DNA of 64,000 nucleotides from an uncultured Bacilli bacterium (GTDB taxonomy: Bacteria > Bacillota_I > Bacilli_A > RF39 > UBA660), in the NCBI GenBank assembly GCA_910579535.1, contig CAJTUR010000003.1, forward strand, positions 1 to 64,000, written 5' to 3'. Position 1 is the first letter of the stretch, and every line of letters begins with the position of its first letter. Under the pieces are notes generated by a model. The model saw only the letters and a list, made by a program, of their open reading frames with translations, was not told the origin of the DNA and did not search any database. The translations under genes were made by a program, and so were the position numbers. Below are positions 26,039 through 36,163 of the stretch, piece by piece.

Positions 26039-26388
26039 CGCTCTTCTTGACCTTTCGCTTTTGATTTTTTTTCTTGTTCATCTATAATTTTTTTTAAATT
26101 CGGTAAGATTTTAAAATTAATATTGTCAATAATTTCTGAATTAATTACCATTATTTCCTGTAAATATAATAACTGTTGATCATGCCTTATTGTACTAAAA
26201 AACTCATATAAACTTTTGACTCCATCTTTTACCTTTAAAATATTATAAACATCAATATTATTTAAATCTTTTACACTAAAATTTTGTTGAATAGAATGAC
26301 AAAATTCATATCTATCTAACTCTTTTAAAGCTTCACTAATGTCTTTAATGAATTGTGAATTTTTATTTAATTCTATTGCTTCACTCAT
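26035..26388 (-). CDS. Small helical ICE protein of unknown function
   Basis: 117 residues, predicted all-helical, ending in a charged tail (KKIIDEQEKKSKAKGQEER). No domain recognised. It sits 34 bases downstream of the giant methyltransferase-helicase gene and is coupled by a 4-base overlap to the following gene. Confidence 0.65.
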   Translation of the reverse strand: MSEAIELNKNSQFIKDISEALKELDRYEFCHSIQQNFSVKDLNNIDVYNILKVKDGVKSLYEFFSTIRHDQQLLYLQEIMVINSEIIDNINFKILPNLKKIIDEQEKKSKAKGQEER

Positions 26389-26422
26389 AAATTTTAATCC
26401 CCTTTCTTTTTTGATTTTTTAA

Positions 26423-29400
26423 TTATCTTTCATATTCTTTTTTCGATATTTGATTTCTATCTTCAATTTCCTCCGAGTCTTCTTCATCTAAAATATCATG
26501 ATTTTTTTCTTCTAAATTTAATTTTTTATTAAGTTTTTTTAATCTTGCCAATTTCTCTTTTAATTCTTGTTCTTGTAAAAAAGGTTTTTCAAGTTCCAAT
26601 TTTGCATTTTCTAAATTACTTTTTGCACTTATCAATTCTTTTTCTATACAATTAATTCTAAAATTAATATCATTAATTATATTATTAATCCTAGCTATAT
26701 TGCCTGTAGCACTTTCTCCAAGTTCAACAAAATAAGTTGCATTATTTTTTAAATATAGTTTATATGTTTTTGTAAAACTATCAAATTTTACTTCTAATTT
26801 AAATCCTTTATATTCAGCAAACTCTTTGCTTTCCTGCATAGTACATCTTTTACATTCTTCTAATAATAATTCTCCAGCCTCTTGCACATTCTTAATTTCT
26901 GTATTATTAATAATCATAGAAAAAAACTCATCTTCATTAGATGGGTATTTTTCTTGTAGATATTCTAAATCTTTTTTATAATTTTTTAACTCATTTTCAT
27001 ATCGTATAATATCACTGGGAAATACTTTTTTTACTTTATTTTCCAAATCATAATGTTCACTTAAATAATTTTGTTTTAAAATTTTCAACTTAGATACTTC
27101 AGTGTCAAGTTCAGTTTTTTCAATAATTTCTGGATTACCTGTTGCAAGAGCTTTAATTTCAGCATAAGATAAAACACTTTCATCTATATCTTCAGCATCT
27201 CTAACAGGCGTTTTAGATGTCATTATTTGTGAGATAAATTTTTGTTTACTTTCAACCAAATGATATAAATAGGAATCAAATGTCTTTTCGGTAACATAAC
27301 GATAAATATATACTTTATTATTTTGATTACCCTGTCTTACAATTCTCCCTAAACGTTGCTGCAAATCACTAGGTCTCCAGGGGCAATCTAAATCATGTAA
27401 TGCAATTAATTTATCTTGGCAATTAGTTCCAGCTCCCATTTTTTGAGTACTTCCCATTAAAACTCTTATTTTTCCCTGCCTTACTTTTGAAAATAATTCT
27501 TTCTTTTGAATTTCGGTACTTGCATTATGAATAAATTCTATCTCATTTTCTGGAATACCTTTATTAATCAATTTCATTTTAATATCATGATAAACATCAA
27601 AACTCCCATCATCTTTTGGAGTAGATAAATCACAAAAAATTAATTGTGCTAATCTTTTATCTTTATATTTTTCCCAAATATTATAGACATTTTCACAACA
27701 CATATTTACTTTACTATTTTCAAAATCTGGTAAAAAACTATTAATTATTCTTTGATCTAAGGCTAACTTTCTGCCCTCATTAGTAATTTTGAGCATATTA
27801 TCTTCTTCTGGTTTCACTTCACGATTTCTAACATTTTCGGCTCTCTGGGCATAAGATTGAACTAAATCTAATTGAACATCACTCGGCGGACTTACAACTG
27901 TTTCAAATTTTGTCTCTGGTACTGGCAACTTTAATGTATCGGAAGTTTGAATATCAGCAAAATTTTTAAACATTTGCATTAACTCTGGTATATTATGAAA
28001 TTTCGCAAACCTAGTTTTCGCTCTAAAGCCTGTACCCTCTGGAGCAATTTCTATGGCGGTAACTGTTTCTCCAAAAGTTGACGCCCAAGCATCAAAATGT
28101 TGTAATCCTGCTTTTAATAATTCGTCATATTGCAAGTATCTTTGTAAAGTATAAAGTTCTGTCATAGAATTTGATATAGGTGTTCCAGTTGCAAATATAA
28201 CCCCTTTATTTTCTGTTATCTCATCTAAATATCTACATTTCATAAATAAATCAGAACTTTTTTGAGCTTCTGTTGTAGCCACTCCAGATACATTTCTCAT
28301 TTTAGTATATAAATATAGATTTTTGTAGTAGTGTGCTTCGTCCACAAACAATCTGTCAACACCTAACTCTTCAAAATAAACAACGTCATCTTTTTTTTCT
28401 CTACTATTTAATTTTTCTAATTTTCTTTCAATAGATTTTTGAGTTTTAACAAGCATTTTTATAGTAAATCTTTCTCCATTATGCATTTTTAAATCTGCAA
28501 TCCCTTTTATTGTATCTTCTAATTGTGCTTCTAAAATATTAATTTGTCTTTCTGCTGACATTGGAATTTTTTCAAATTGAGAATGACCTATAATAACAGC
28601 ATCATAATCTCCAGTAGCAATCCTAGAACAAAACTTTTTACGATTTTTGGTTTCAAAATCTTTTTTTGTTGAAACTAATATATTGGCGGAAGGGTATAAT
28701 TGTAAGAACTCACTTGCAAATTGTGCTATGATATGATTAGGTACAACAAATAAACTTTTATTACAAAGTCCTAATCTTTTTGACTCCATGGCGGCTGCAA
28801 CCATTTCAAATGTCTTACCTGCCCCAACTTCATGAGCTAATAAAGTATTGCCACCATATAAAATTCGAGCAATGGCATTCACTTGATGTTTTCTTAATTT
28901 TATTTCTGGGTTCATTCCTAGAAAAGAAATATTAGAGCCATCATATTCTCTTAATCGAATAGAGTTAAATTTTCGATTATATAATTCTGTTAGTTTCTCT
29001 CTACGATCCATATCTCTCCATAACCATTCATCAAAAGCTTCTCTTATCTTGTCCTGTTTAGACTGTGCAATAGCGGTCTCTTTTTTATTAAGAATTGCTC
29101 TAACTTTTCCATTTTCATCTTCTTTATAATCAAATATTTTTGTATCTCTTAAATTTAAAGCATCTTCTAATAATCTATAAGCATTGGCTTTAATCGTTCC
29201 ATAAGTAGATATAACTGGTATAGAATTTCTATCATAAAATCTTCCTTCAATATTCCATTGTCCAGTTAATTCTGAATAATGAACATCCATATTCTCCACA
29301 GCATCAGTAGAGGAGTCTAACAATTCAAACATAAATTCTTTTATATAATGTGTAGGTATCCATGTTGCTCCCAATCTAACGACAATATCTTCTGTGGGAA

Positions 29401-32400
29401 TAAAAGATGGTATTACTTTCTTTAAGGCTTCAACATTTTCAATAAAAGACTCATCTTCTTTGGCATATCTTTCTGCAACTTCTAATTTTTCTCTAACATT
29501 TCCAGTCAAATATTCATCAGCGGTAACCCAATGATTAGGATTTTCAAAGTCTGGTATTCTATATATTTCGCCTTTTAATTCTTCCAAAATTTTATCCATC
29601 TCCATATTAGTAATACTTTGAATATAGTTTAAATCAACTCTTGCTTTATCAGTTATAGATACTAATAATGCATCTTTTGCATTTTCTACTTTTCGTTTTT
29701 CAAATAAAGGTTTAATTGTTCTTTTAGTAAACATGTCTGCTTTTTTTTCTAAATTACCGTTTTCATCTAATATTTCTAACGAGCATAAAAGGAAATAACT
29801 ACTATCATCTGAAAAAGCAATAGAGTTGCCTCTACTATTTATTAATCCATATTTTTTAATAAATTTGTCATATAAATTATTTAATTTTATTTGAGCATTT
29901 TTTATCTCTTCATCAGGAAAATTTTCTAATTGCATCTCTATTATTTCTCTTGTTATATCTCTTAATTCAATTAAGCCCCTTACTCTTTCTTCTGTGATTT
30001 TAGGAAAATTCATTTCAAACATTCGACTATTTTCTCTATAATAAATTTTATCATCCACAATAGCATAAGAGAAATTTTTTATAGTAGGATCTGCTTCAAT
30101 AGATACTAATTCTTCTTCCTCATCATCAATATTATAATCTTCAATAGTTGCATGAATATTATTAATAGCATTATTCAATAGATTTTCTAAATTTTTATCT
30201 TCGTATGGAACGCATATTGAAGAATAACCTCCATATTGGTTTGGTTTCATTTCCATTTTACCTAAAATCATATTTGGATTATCTATAAAGTATTGATTCA
30301 TAGAAATTCCCTCTTCATTAGTTCCTAAATTAACCCATTTGGGAAGTACATCTGTAATTCCATCTCTTTTTTGTAAGAAAAGAATATCAGAAGTTACTTC
30401 AGTACCAGCATTTTTTTTAAAAGTATTATTAGGTAATCGAATTGCACCTACTAAGTTTGTTCTTTGGGCTAAATATTTTCTAAAGTTGCTATTTTCTTTA
30501 TCTAGGGTTCCTTTACTTGTGATTAAAGCAATTATTCCACCTGCTCGAACCTTATCAATTGCTTTAGCAAAAAAATAATCATGTATAACAAAATGGTATT
30601 TATCATATTTTTTGTCATTTAAATAATCTGTTCCAAAAGGAACATTTCCTATAACTACATCAAAAAAGGAATCTGAAAAATTTGTTTTTTCAAATCCCTG
30701 TATAGCAATAGAGGATTTTTGATATAACTGTCTTGCAATACTTCCACTGATACTATCATTTTCAACACCATATATTTTAAGTTTATCATTGTTTGGAAGT
30801 AAACCAATAAAATTTCCAATTCCACATGATGGTTCTAAAATATTTCCTTTTTCTAGTCCCATATTTGATAGTGCTTTATAAATTGCTTTTATAACAACTG
30901 GTGGAGTATAAAAGGCATTCGTAACAGTATATCTTGCATTTTTATATTCCTCTTGACTAATAATCCCTTCATCTAATAACATTTCCATTTCCATGTTTTC
31001 AAAAGTTTCTTTTTCAAATGCTTTCTGTAGACCGCCCCATCCCACATATTTTGACAACACCTCTTGTTCATTAGGAGTTGCATAGCGATTTTCGCTTTCT
31101 ATTTTTTTTAATAGTCGGATTGCCGTAATGTTATTTCTAAACTTTTCTGAATTTGTTCCAACGCCCAAATCGTCATCAACAATTTTATAATTAATTCTTT
31201 CCTCATAAGGTATTTCTGGATGTAATACAAAATCGATAATTCTTTTTTTAGTTTTTCTCTCCACTTTAACTTCATTATCAGGATTATCAATAATTTCAAT
31301 ATTATCATTATCATTTATACTAGATAAAACTTCTGTTCTTCCAACACTTAAATCTATTTGTTTTTCATCAAACTTATTATAAAAAATAAATATTGTATCT
31401 GGTGTAAGATTAATAGAGAAATCTTTATCTTGACTCAAATATTTTAAAAAAGGATCTATGTTTACACTTTCCCTTAATACTATTTCATCTGTTTTATCAA
31501 TGTTAAAACAGGTTAAAGAGGTTTCTTTATCATTATAATTTTTACATTTTGTACTTTTTAAACATATTGTTAAATTTCTCTTATTAGATTTAATATGATC
31601 CCAAACTTCTAAACTGATATCTTCTACATAAAAGGTCCCCTTATATTTTGTATCTAAAGAATTGAATATATCAACGAGTCGGTCAGCTAATTCTTTTTCT
31701 CTTGGTGCGAACAAAGTCATTTGTGATAATTTATTTTTAACTTTGATAGCACTATTTTCTTTTTCAGATTGTTTAAAGTTGTTATTTGTATCAAAATTTT
31801 CACTATTTTTTATTTCAATTTTTTTTAGTTCTTCTTTTAATCTATTTATTTCATTTTCATTTAATTCATTATAACTTTCTGTTAATAATAGATTATAAAA
31901 TTTTGTTATATCAACTTTCTCACCATCAGCATATTCGATACTCTGAAGATTATTGTTAGTATCAAAATTATATTTAACCTTTTCAATATGGACTTTTTCT
32001 ATAATATTATCAAGAAACCGAGTTATATTTTCACTTTGATTGTTGTATTTCTTACGATATTCTTTTAATCGTGCTAAATCCCTATTGTCAATTAAATTGA
32101 CAGTTCCATCTTCATTATAATTGAATAATTCATCAAATAAAAATTTATAGAATTCTTCTCCAAACCAAACATATTCATCATCTGTGGCTACAAGATTTTC
32201 ATTATTATCAAAATGAAGAACAATGTCATCAATTTTATATTGATATAATATATGCTCTATCAAATCAATTTCATCATTATATTCTCCATAATAAATTTCA
32301 CTTTCTTTTTGACTTTTGAATTTTTCAGTGTAAATTTCATATAACTTATCTAAAATATCTTTTTCGCTCAATTTTTTATGAAACCAAGTAACATCTTCTA

Positions 32401-33997
32401 ATTCATTTTGCCATTCACCATTTACTTTTGTACCTATTTCAATTTTGACATTTTTTTTGTTGGAATATAACTCGACACAATGATTGTCGCTCATAACTCT
32501 TGCAATCGTACAATATTTTTCATCATTTATTTCGTCTATTTTTGTGATAATTGCAAAGTCAATCCCATCATGTGAATAATCTGCTTTAAGATGGCTATTA
32601 AGATTGTCTTTTTTTAAATGATTTTCTAGCTCTATTATACTTAAATTCATACTGTTCGATGGACTAGAAGGATTATATAATAATACATTAAAATTTTCAA
32701 TACTTTGGATTATATATTCTTCGTCCTCTATGAAAACATGGTCGCCAAGTCGATATAAATATTTTTCATCATTTGAAAAAAGAATACCTCTATCAGTATT
32801 CTCATTTTCTCCTAATTGTAAATTAGTTCTTTCATCACTATTTCTTCCGCTTGACTCTTGATATTGTTCATTAGTCCAACCCATTTCATTTGATTGGTTT
32901 CTTTCAATTCCTCTGTTACTTGGAGTTCTAACATCATTTGATTCGTTATTAATGCTACCCTCTCTTGTGATGTCTGCTCGATTTCTTTCAAATGAGGAAT
33001 TAAGGTTCCTTTCATCATCATAGCTTGATAAGTTCCAGTTTTCTGTGTCTTCAGATAATCTAGCCTCATCATTGAGTATTTGCCCATCTCCAATTGTTCT
33101 TCTGATGCTATCAAATTCGGTAAAAGATATTCTCCTATTTTCTTGTAAGTTATGTTCGTAGTTATCACTCCTCTCTTTTATATTATCATCATAAACCAAA
33201 CTTTCTTTTGTCGCAAATGTACGAATTTTGTCGATTTCAGCAATTCGTATATTTTTTAAAGATTGATATATTTCTTTAATTCCTATTTCTGATATGGTAC
33301 TGATTGCTGTTCCTAGCCTAGCAATATTATCTAAATCTTGAAATATAGAAATTTCTTTAAAATCGTTATAATTAAAATATGGAAATGGATCTATACCACT
33401 TCTATTTAATATCATAAATAAAACACTATTTTTTAGTAATTCTTTATAACTTTTTTCTATTATATCACTTGCTACGTTTTCTAATTTAGTATAATTTCTA
33501 TTTTCTAATAAATCAATTAAATAATCAGAATAATAATTTTCTATTAAAACATCAGCTAATGATTTTATAGCTTCTGTAAAATTGCTTTTATTATTGATTT
33601 TTTTAAATTTATTATCTAATGACTCAATTATTTGATACTCATATATCTGTGGAACTTTCCATATTTTTAATTTTTTGCCTTTTCTACCATAAATACTGTG
33701 AGTATCATTAATTCCCCAAACGTATCTAATTCCACTTCTGTATCCATAATCTGTTAAGAGTCCAATACCAGGAGTTCCACTATTAATGAACCTTTTATAA
33801 GTATTATTCCAAGTTTCAATATCTGTACAAGCCACTGCATCTGGTCTTTGAGCAAATATGAGTAATTGTTCACTAAAACTATTAGTATAATTCATAGAAG
33901 CGGTCTTTAAAAATGATTGCCAATGTTCAGCATCTTGCGTCACATTTAAAACAGTTTCTTCAAATAATGTATTAATTAATTTTACGGTTGTAGCCAT
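26423..33997 (-). CDS. Giant N6-methyltransferase/SNF2 helicase ICE protein
   Basis: 2524 residues. Residues ~1-110 are an ArdC/LtrC-like ssDNA-binding start ([26 protein letters not shown]...). About 850 poorly conserved residues follow, Asn-rich near 290-390. Around 960-1160 comes an N6-adenine methyltransferase region: [28 protein letters not shown] and the catalytic motif [13 protein letters not shown] near 1117. A DNA-translocase part has Walker [15 protein letters not shown] near 1722, DEAHYYKN near 1886 and motif [15 protein letters not shown] near 2217, then coiled coil to the end. Proteins of this size and layout recur in Tn1549-type ICEs and probably protect or process incoming DNA; the exact role is not known. 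Confidence 0.9.
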   Translation of the reverse strand: MATTVKLINTLFEETVLNVTQDAEHWQSFLKTASMNYTNSFSEQLLIFAQRPDAVACTDIETWNNTYKRFINSGTPGIGLLTDYGYRSGIRYVWGINDTHSIYGRKGKKLKIWKVPQIYEYQIIESLDNKFKKINNKSNFTEAIKSLADVLIENYYSDYLIDLLENRNYTKLENVASDIIEKSYKELLKNSVLFMILNRSGIDPFPYFNYNDFKEISIFQDLDNIARLGTAISTISEIGIKEIYQSLKNIRIAEIDKIRTFATKESLVYDDNIKERSDNYEHNLQENRRISFTEFDSIRRTIGDGQILNDEARLSEDTENWNLSSYDDERNLNSSFERNRADITREGSINNESNDVRTPSNRGIERNQSNEMGWTNEQYQESSGRNSDERTNLQLGENENTDRGILFSNDEKYLYRLGDHVFIEDEEYIIQSIENFNVLLYNPSSPSNSMNLSIIELENHLKKDNLNSHLKADYSHDGIDFAIITKIDEINDEKYCTIARVMSDNHCVELYSNKKNVKIEIGTKVNGEWQNELEDVTWFHKKLSEKDILDKLYEIYTEKFKSQKESEIYYGEYNDEIDLIEHILYQYKIDDIVLHFDNNENLVATDDEYVWFGEEFYKFLFDELFNYNEDGTVNLIDNRDLARLKEYRKKYNNQSENITRFLDNIIEKVHIEKVKYNFDTNNNLQSIEYADGEKVDITKFYNLLLTESYNELNENEINRLKEELKKIEIKNSENFDTNNNFKQSEKENSAIKVKNKLSQMTLFAPREKELADRLVDIFNSLDTKYKGTFYVEDISLEVWDHIKSNKRNLTICLKSTKCKNYNDKETSLTCFNIDKTDEIVLRESVNIDPFLKYLSQDKDFSINLTPDTIFIFYNKFDEKQIDLSVGRTEVLSSINDNDNIEIIDNPDNEVKVERKTKKRIIDFVLHPEIPYEERINYKIVDDDLGVGTNSEKFRNNITAIRLLKKIESENRYATPNEQEVLSKYVGWGGLQKAFEKETFENMEMEMLLDEGIISQEEYKNARYTVTNAFYTPPVVIKAIYKALSNMGLEKGNILEPSCGIGNFIGLLPNNDKLKIYGVENDSISGSIARQLYQKSSIAIQGFEKTNFSDSFFDVVIGNVPFGTDYLNDKKYDKYHFVIHDYFFAKAIDKVRAGGIIALITSKGTLDKENSNFRKYLAQRTNLVGAIRLPNNTFKKNAGTEVTSDILFLQKRDGITDVLPKWVNLGTNEEGISMNQYFIDNPNMILGKMEMKPNQYGGYSSICVPYEDKNLENLLNNAINNIHATIEDYNIDDEEEELVSIEADPTIKNFSYAIVDDKIYYRENSRMFEMNFPKITEERVRGLIELRDITREIIEMQLENFPDEEIKNAQIKLNNLYDKFIKKYGLINSRGNSIAFSDDSSYFLLCSLEILDENGNLEKKADMFTKRTIKPLFEKRKVENAKDALLVSITDKARVDLNYIQSITNMEMDKILEELKGEIYRIPDFENPNHWVTADEYLTGNVREKLEVAERYAKEDESFIENVEALKKVIPSFIPTEDIVVRLGATWIPTHYIKEFMFELLDSSTDAVENMDVHYSELTGQWNIEGRFYDRNSIPVISTYGTIKANAYRLLEDALNLRDTKIFDYKEDENGKVRAILNKKETAIAQSKQDKIREAFDEWLWRDMDRREKLTELYNRKFNSIRLREYDGSNISFLGMNPEIKLRKHQVNAIARILYGGNTLLAHEVGAGKTFEMVAAAMESKRLGLCNKSLFVVPNHIIAQFASEFLQLYPSANILVSTKKDFETKNRKKFCSRIATGDYDAVIIGHSQFEKIPMSAERQINILEAQLEDTIKGIADLKMHNGERFTIKMLVKTQKSIERKLEKLNSREKKDDVVYFEELGVDRLFVDEAHYYKNLYLYTKMRNVSGVATTEAQKSSDLFMKCRYLDEITENKGVIFATGTPISNSMTELYTLQRYLQYDELLKAGLQHFDAWASTFGETVTAIEIAPEGTGFRAKTRFAKFHNIPELMQMFKNFADIQTSDTLKLPVPETKFETVVSPPSDVQLDLVQSYAQRAENVRNREVKPEEDNMLKITNEGRKLALDQRIINSFLPDFENSKVNMCCENVYNIWEKYKDKRLAQLIFCDLSTPKDDGSFDVYHDIKMKLINKGIPENEIEFIHNASTEIQKKELFSKVRQGKIRVLMGSTQKMGAGTNCQDKLIALHDLDCPWRPSDLQQRLGRIVRQGNQNNKVYIYRYVTEKTFDSYLYHLVESKQKFISQIMTSKTPVRDAEDIDESVLSYAEIKALATGNPEIIEKTELDTEVSKLKILKQNYLSEHYDLENKVKKVFPSDIIRYENELKNYKKDLEYLQEKYPSNEDEFFSMIINNTEIKNVQEAGELLLEECKRCTMQESKEFAEYKGFKLEVKFDSFTKTYKLYLKNNATYFVELGESATGNIARINNIINDINFRINCIEKELISAKSNLENAKLELEKPFLQEQELKEKLARLKKLNKKLNLEEKNHDILDEEDSEEIEDRNQISKKEYER

Positions 33998-34027
33998 TTT
34001 TCACCTCTCTTTCTAATTAAACACAAT

Positions 34028-34345
34028 TTATTTAATTTCTCTATTTTTAATTAATAAGGAAAAGAAATCTTCTTTCATTTCTTTTTTATCTATTCTCAAT
34101 AATAATTGTTCAATCATATTGCCAGCTTCATTTGGAAAAAAACGTACATCTACAAAATCAATATTTTCTTCATTTTTTCTAGGTACACTATATTTTAGAA
34201 GTTTATTTTTTAATTTTTCAGCGACCATAGAAAAATCACCTTCAACTTCTAATTTCATATTGAAATCTAATACATTTATTAATAAATTAAATAATTCTTT
34301 TCCTAATGTTAGTTTAACCGATGGCATTCTAGTTTGATGCGTCAT
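34028..34345 (-). CDS. Small ICE protein of unknown function
   Basis: 105 residues, soluble, with an AAAGGTAGG ribosome site. No domain recognised. It lies 8 bases after ssb and 30 bases before the giant helicase gene, so it belongs to the DNA-processing operon. Confidence 0.65.
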   Translation of the reverse strand: MTHQTRMPSVKLTLGKELFNLLINVLDFNMKLEVEGDFSMVAEKLKNKLLKYSVPRKNEENIDFVDVRFFPNEAGNMIEQLLLRIDKKEMKEDFFSLLIKNREIK

Positions 34346-34353
34346 TGTTTAAC

Positions 34354-34716
34354 CTACCTTTCATCTTTCTCTTGACTTTTTTTATTTTGTGAATGACATT
34401 CTTTAGAAGATAAAAAGGTAACTTTCTCTGCAATGACTTCCATTATAAATTGTTTATTTTTTTCTTCATCTTCATAATTACTAGTTTGTAATCTTCCTTT
34501 AATTCCTACGACATCGCCAACACGACAATATTCACAAGTATTTTTGGCAATATTATTCCATAATACGCAACGAATTAAATCGCTTTCATAAATACCATCA
34601 CTATTTTTAAAAGGGCGATTTATAGAAATCGTTACTATACTTTTTTGTTGTCCTCCATCCGTAGTCACTACTTCAGGATTTTCACAAATCCTTCCTACTA
34701 ACATAACTTGATTCAT
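34354..34716 (-). CDS. ssb: Single-stranded DNA-binding protein
   Basis: 120 residues. MNQVMLVGRICENPEVVTTDGGQQKSIVTISINRPFKNSDG...DLIRCVLWNNIAKNTCEYCRVGDVVGIKGRLQTSNYEDEEKN is a clear OB-fold SSB of the plasmid/phage type. The acidic C-terminal tip of chromosomal SSB is replaced by KKSQEKDER. It coats transferred single-stranded DNA. A second, diverged OB-fold gene lies directly upstream. Confidence 0.93.
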   Translation of the reverse strand: MNQVMLVGRICENPEVVTTDGGQQKSIVTISINRPFKNSDGIYESDLIRCVLWNNIAKNTCEYCRVGDVVGIKGRLQTSNYEDEEKNKQFIMEVIAEKVTFLSSKECHSQNKKSQEKDER

Positions 34717-34770
34717 AATTTTTTACCTTACCTTTCCATTTTTTTAAACCTACAACTTATTTTGTTTGCT

Positions 34771-35085
34771 TTAATTTATATTTTTTATTCCTTTTGTTAT
34801 TGTTTTAGGAACAATAGTTAAATCTCTTTTATTTTTTCCGTTTTCATTACTATTTCCAACTATTTGCCCACTAATTTTTATTAGATTACCTTTTTTTAAT
34901 TCAGCACATTGCTCTTGATTTACTCCTAACAATGCTAAAGAAACATAATTATACATTTGTTTAAATGTCCCATTATGATAAACTTTCATGTTTAAAGGTA
35001 ATGCAATAATTATATTAACTAAGGCATCTTTTTTTCTTTGTCTTTCTTTTTTTATAATTTCTCCTGTAATTTTAATTGTATTCAT
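34771..35085 (-). CDS. Second SSB-like OB-fold protein
   Basis: 104 residues. The layout MNTIKITGEIIKKERQRKKDALVNIIIALPLN...MYNYVSLALLGVNQEQCAELKKGNLIKISGQIVG follows the strand pattern of an SSB OB fold, with KKGNLIKISGQIVG aligning with the family's GDVVGIKGRL. It lacks the aromatic ssDNA-stacking residues of the neighbouring ssb at several positions. It is coupled to the preceding gene by a TAATG overlap. The likely role is a specialised ssDNA or RNA binder in transfer. Confidence 0.65.
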   Translation of the reverse strand: MNTIKITGEIIKKERQRKKDALVNIIIALPLNMKVYHNGTFKQMYNYVSLALLGVNQEQCAELKKGNLIKISGQIVGNSNENGKNKRDLTIVPKTITKGIKNIN

Positions 35086-35303
35086 TATCTTTCAACCTCT
35101 CTTTCCATATTTTTCTTTCTTAATTCAGTAATAATGTTACTATTATTAATTTCTACTTCGCTTCTATTACTTATTTTTTCTCGAATCTCTTTGACAGTAA
35201 TACTATCGAGTGTATCGTTTAATATTCTTTTGGCTTCCTCTTCATTTTCAGCAACTACTGTTACCCCCATATTTCCTACTAAATTAACATTAAATTTAAA
35301 CAT
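35085..35303 (-). CDS. DpnD/PcfM-like small protein
   Basis: 72 residues from the ATG at 35303, which has an AAAGGAGGAG site. MFKFNVNLVGNMGVTVVAENEEEAKRILNDTL has the short beta strand plus AENEEEA helix pattern of DpnD/PcfM-type proteins found in plasmids and ICEs. The C-terminal half is charged. The function of this family is not established. Confidence 0.6.
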   Translation of the reverse strand: MFKFNVNLVGNMGVTVVAENEEEAKRILNDTLDSITVKEIREKISNRSEVEINNSNIITELRKKNMEREVER

Positions 35304-35532
35304 TTTTTTTCTCCTCCTTTTTTTCTTCACCACTACTTAAAAAAGCAATTATTTTTTTATTTCTAATTGCTTTTTTTAATTCCAAAATAATTGTTATATC
35401 TGTGGATGATATATCTGGTATTTTTTCTAAATCTTCTAATCCTATATTTATAATACTTTTTTCATCTTTAAAGCCTATTTTAAATAACTTTTCTAATAAT
35501 TTTGTTATTTGTAAAAAATTATATTTAACCAT
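35296..35532 (-). CDS. Small helical protein, HhH-like
   Basis: 78 residues. The middle, IGLEDLEKIPDISSTDITIILELKKAIRNKK, resembles a degenerate helix-hairpin-helix. The C-terminal tail is Lys/Glu only because it overlaps the ribosome site of the next gene. It overlaps the sortase gene by 8 bases, so it is in the same operon. Function unknown. Confidence 0.55.
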   Translation of the reverse strand: MVKYNFLQITKLLEKLFKIGFKDEKSIINIGLEDLEKIPDISSTDITIILELKKAIRNKKIIAFLSSGEEKKEEKKNV

Positions 35533-36163
35533 TAAACTTTGTCCTTTCTATTAATTCACTAATCACTATAATTTGATTATCGGTTTTTTGCCGACAAGTT
35601 ATAAGAGTTAAAGTGTTTTTTTCTTTATTTCTTATAATATTAGTACTTCCTGTTTTTTCAACATCATAAATATTAACAATTTTATACTTATATTCGTATC
35701 CATTATAAATTAAACTAATTAGATTATCTTTTTCTAATTTATAAACATTTTTAAAATAAGAAATTCCGGCATTTCCTGAATGTGCTGCTAACATAAAATT
35801 ACCATTTTTAACATCTGGATAATCAGATTCATTTAGTATTTGAATGTTCCTATCTACATGATTACAGGAACTTTCTTTTTGACAAAGTCCTTTTTCTACA
35901 CCAATTTTAGGTATTTTTATAACTGCAATATAATTAAACTTTTTTTCTTGGGTTGTTTCCAATTTTTCATTTAATATTGTATTTTCATTATTGGTATCTA
36001 TATGTTCTTGTTTTCTATAAAATTCTTCAATTTTAACTTCCTCTTTTTTATCTATAATATAATTATAGATGTTTTTATTACTTATTATAATTATTCCTAG
36101 TAGAACAAACATAACACCGACAGTTACTAATCTTTTTTTACTATCTTTTATTTTTTTTATCAT
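35525..36163 (-). CDS. Sortase
   Basis: 212 residues with an N-terminal membrane anchor (residues 12-29). The catalytic His is in AAHSGNAGISYF near residue 124 and the Cys in TLTLITC near 188. The position where sortases usually have the catalytic Arg (after the Cys, before the last strand) reads DNQIIVISEL, so it is Gln; an Arg directly follows the Cys instead. It overlaps the gene for its probable substrate, the LPXTG adhesin, and would anchor that protein to the cell wall. A 32-bp stretch of its stalk region is repeated in the exported-protein gene at 39668-39699. Confidence 0.88.
   Translation of the reverse strand: MIKKIKDSKKRLVTVGVMFVLLGIIIISNKNIYNYIIDKKEEVKIEEFYRKQEHIDTNNENTILNEKLETTQEKKFNYIAVIKIPKIGVEKGLCQKESSCNHVDRNIQILNESDYPDVKNGNFMLAAHSGNAGISYFKNVYKLEKDNLISLIYNGYEYKYKIVNIYDVEKTGSTNIIRNKEKNTLTLITCRQKTDNQIIVISELIERTKFNG

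Noticed and set aside
30339..30578. Plus-strand and alternative-frame ORFs inside the giant helicase gene
   Set aside because: No ribosome site, no domain, and the minus-strand frame is clearly the real gene throughout.
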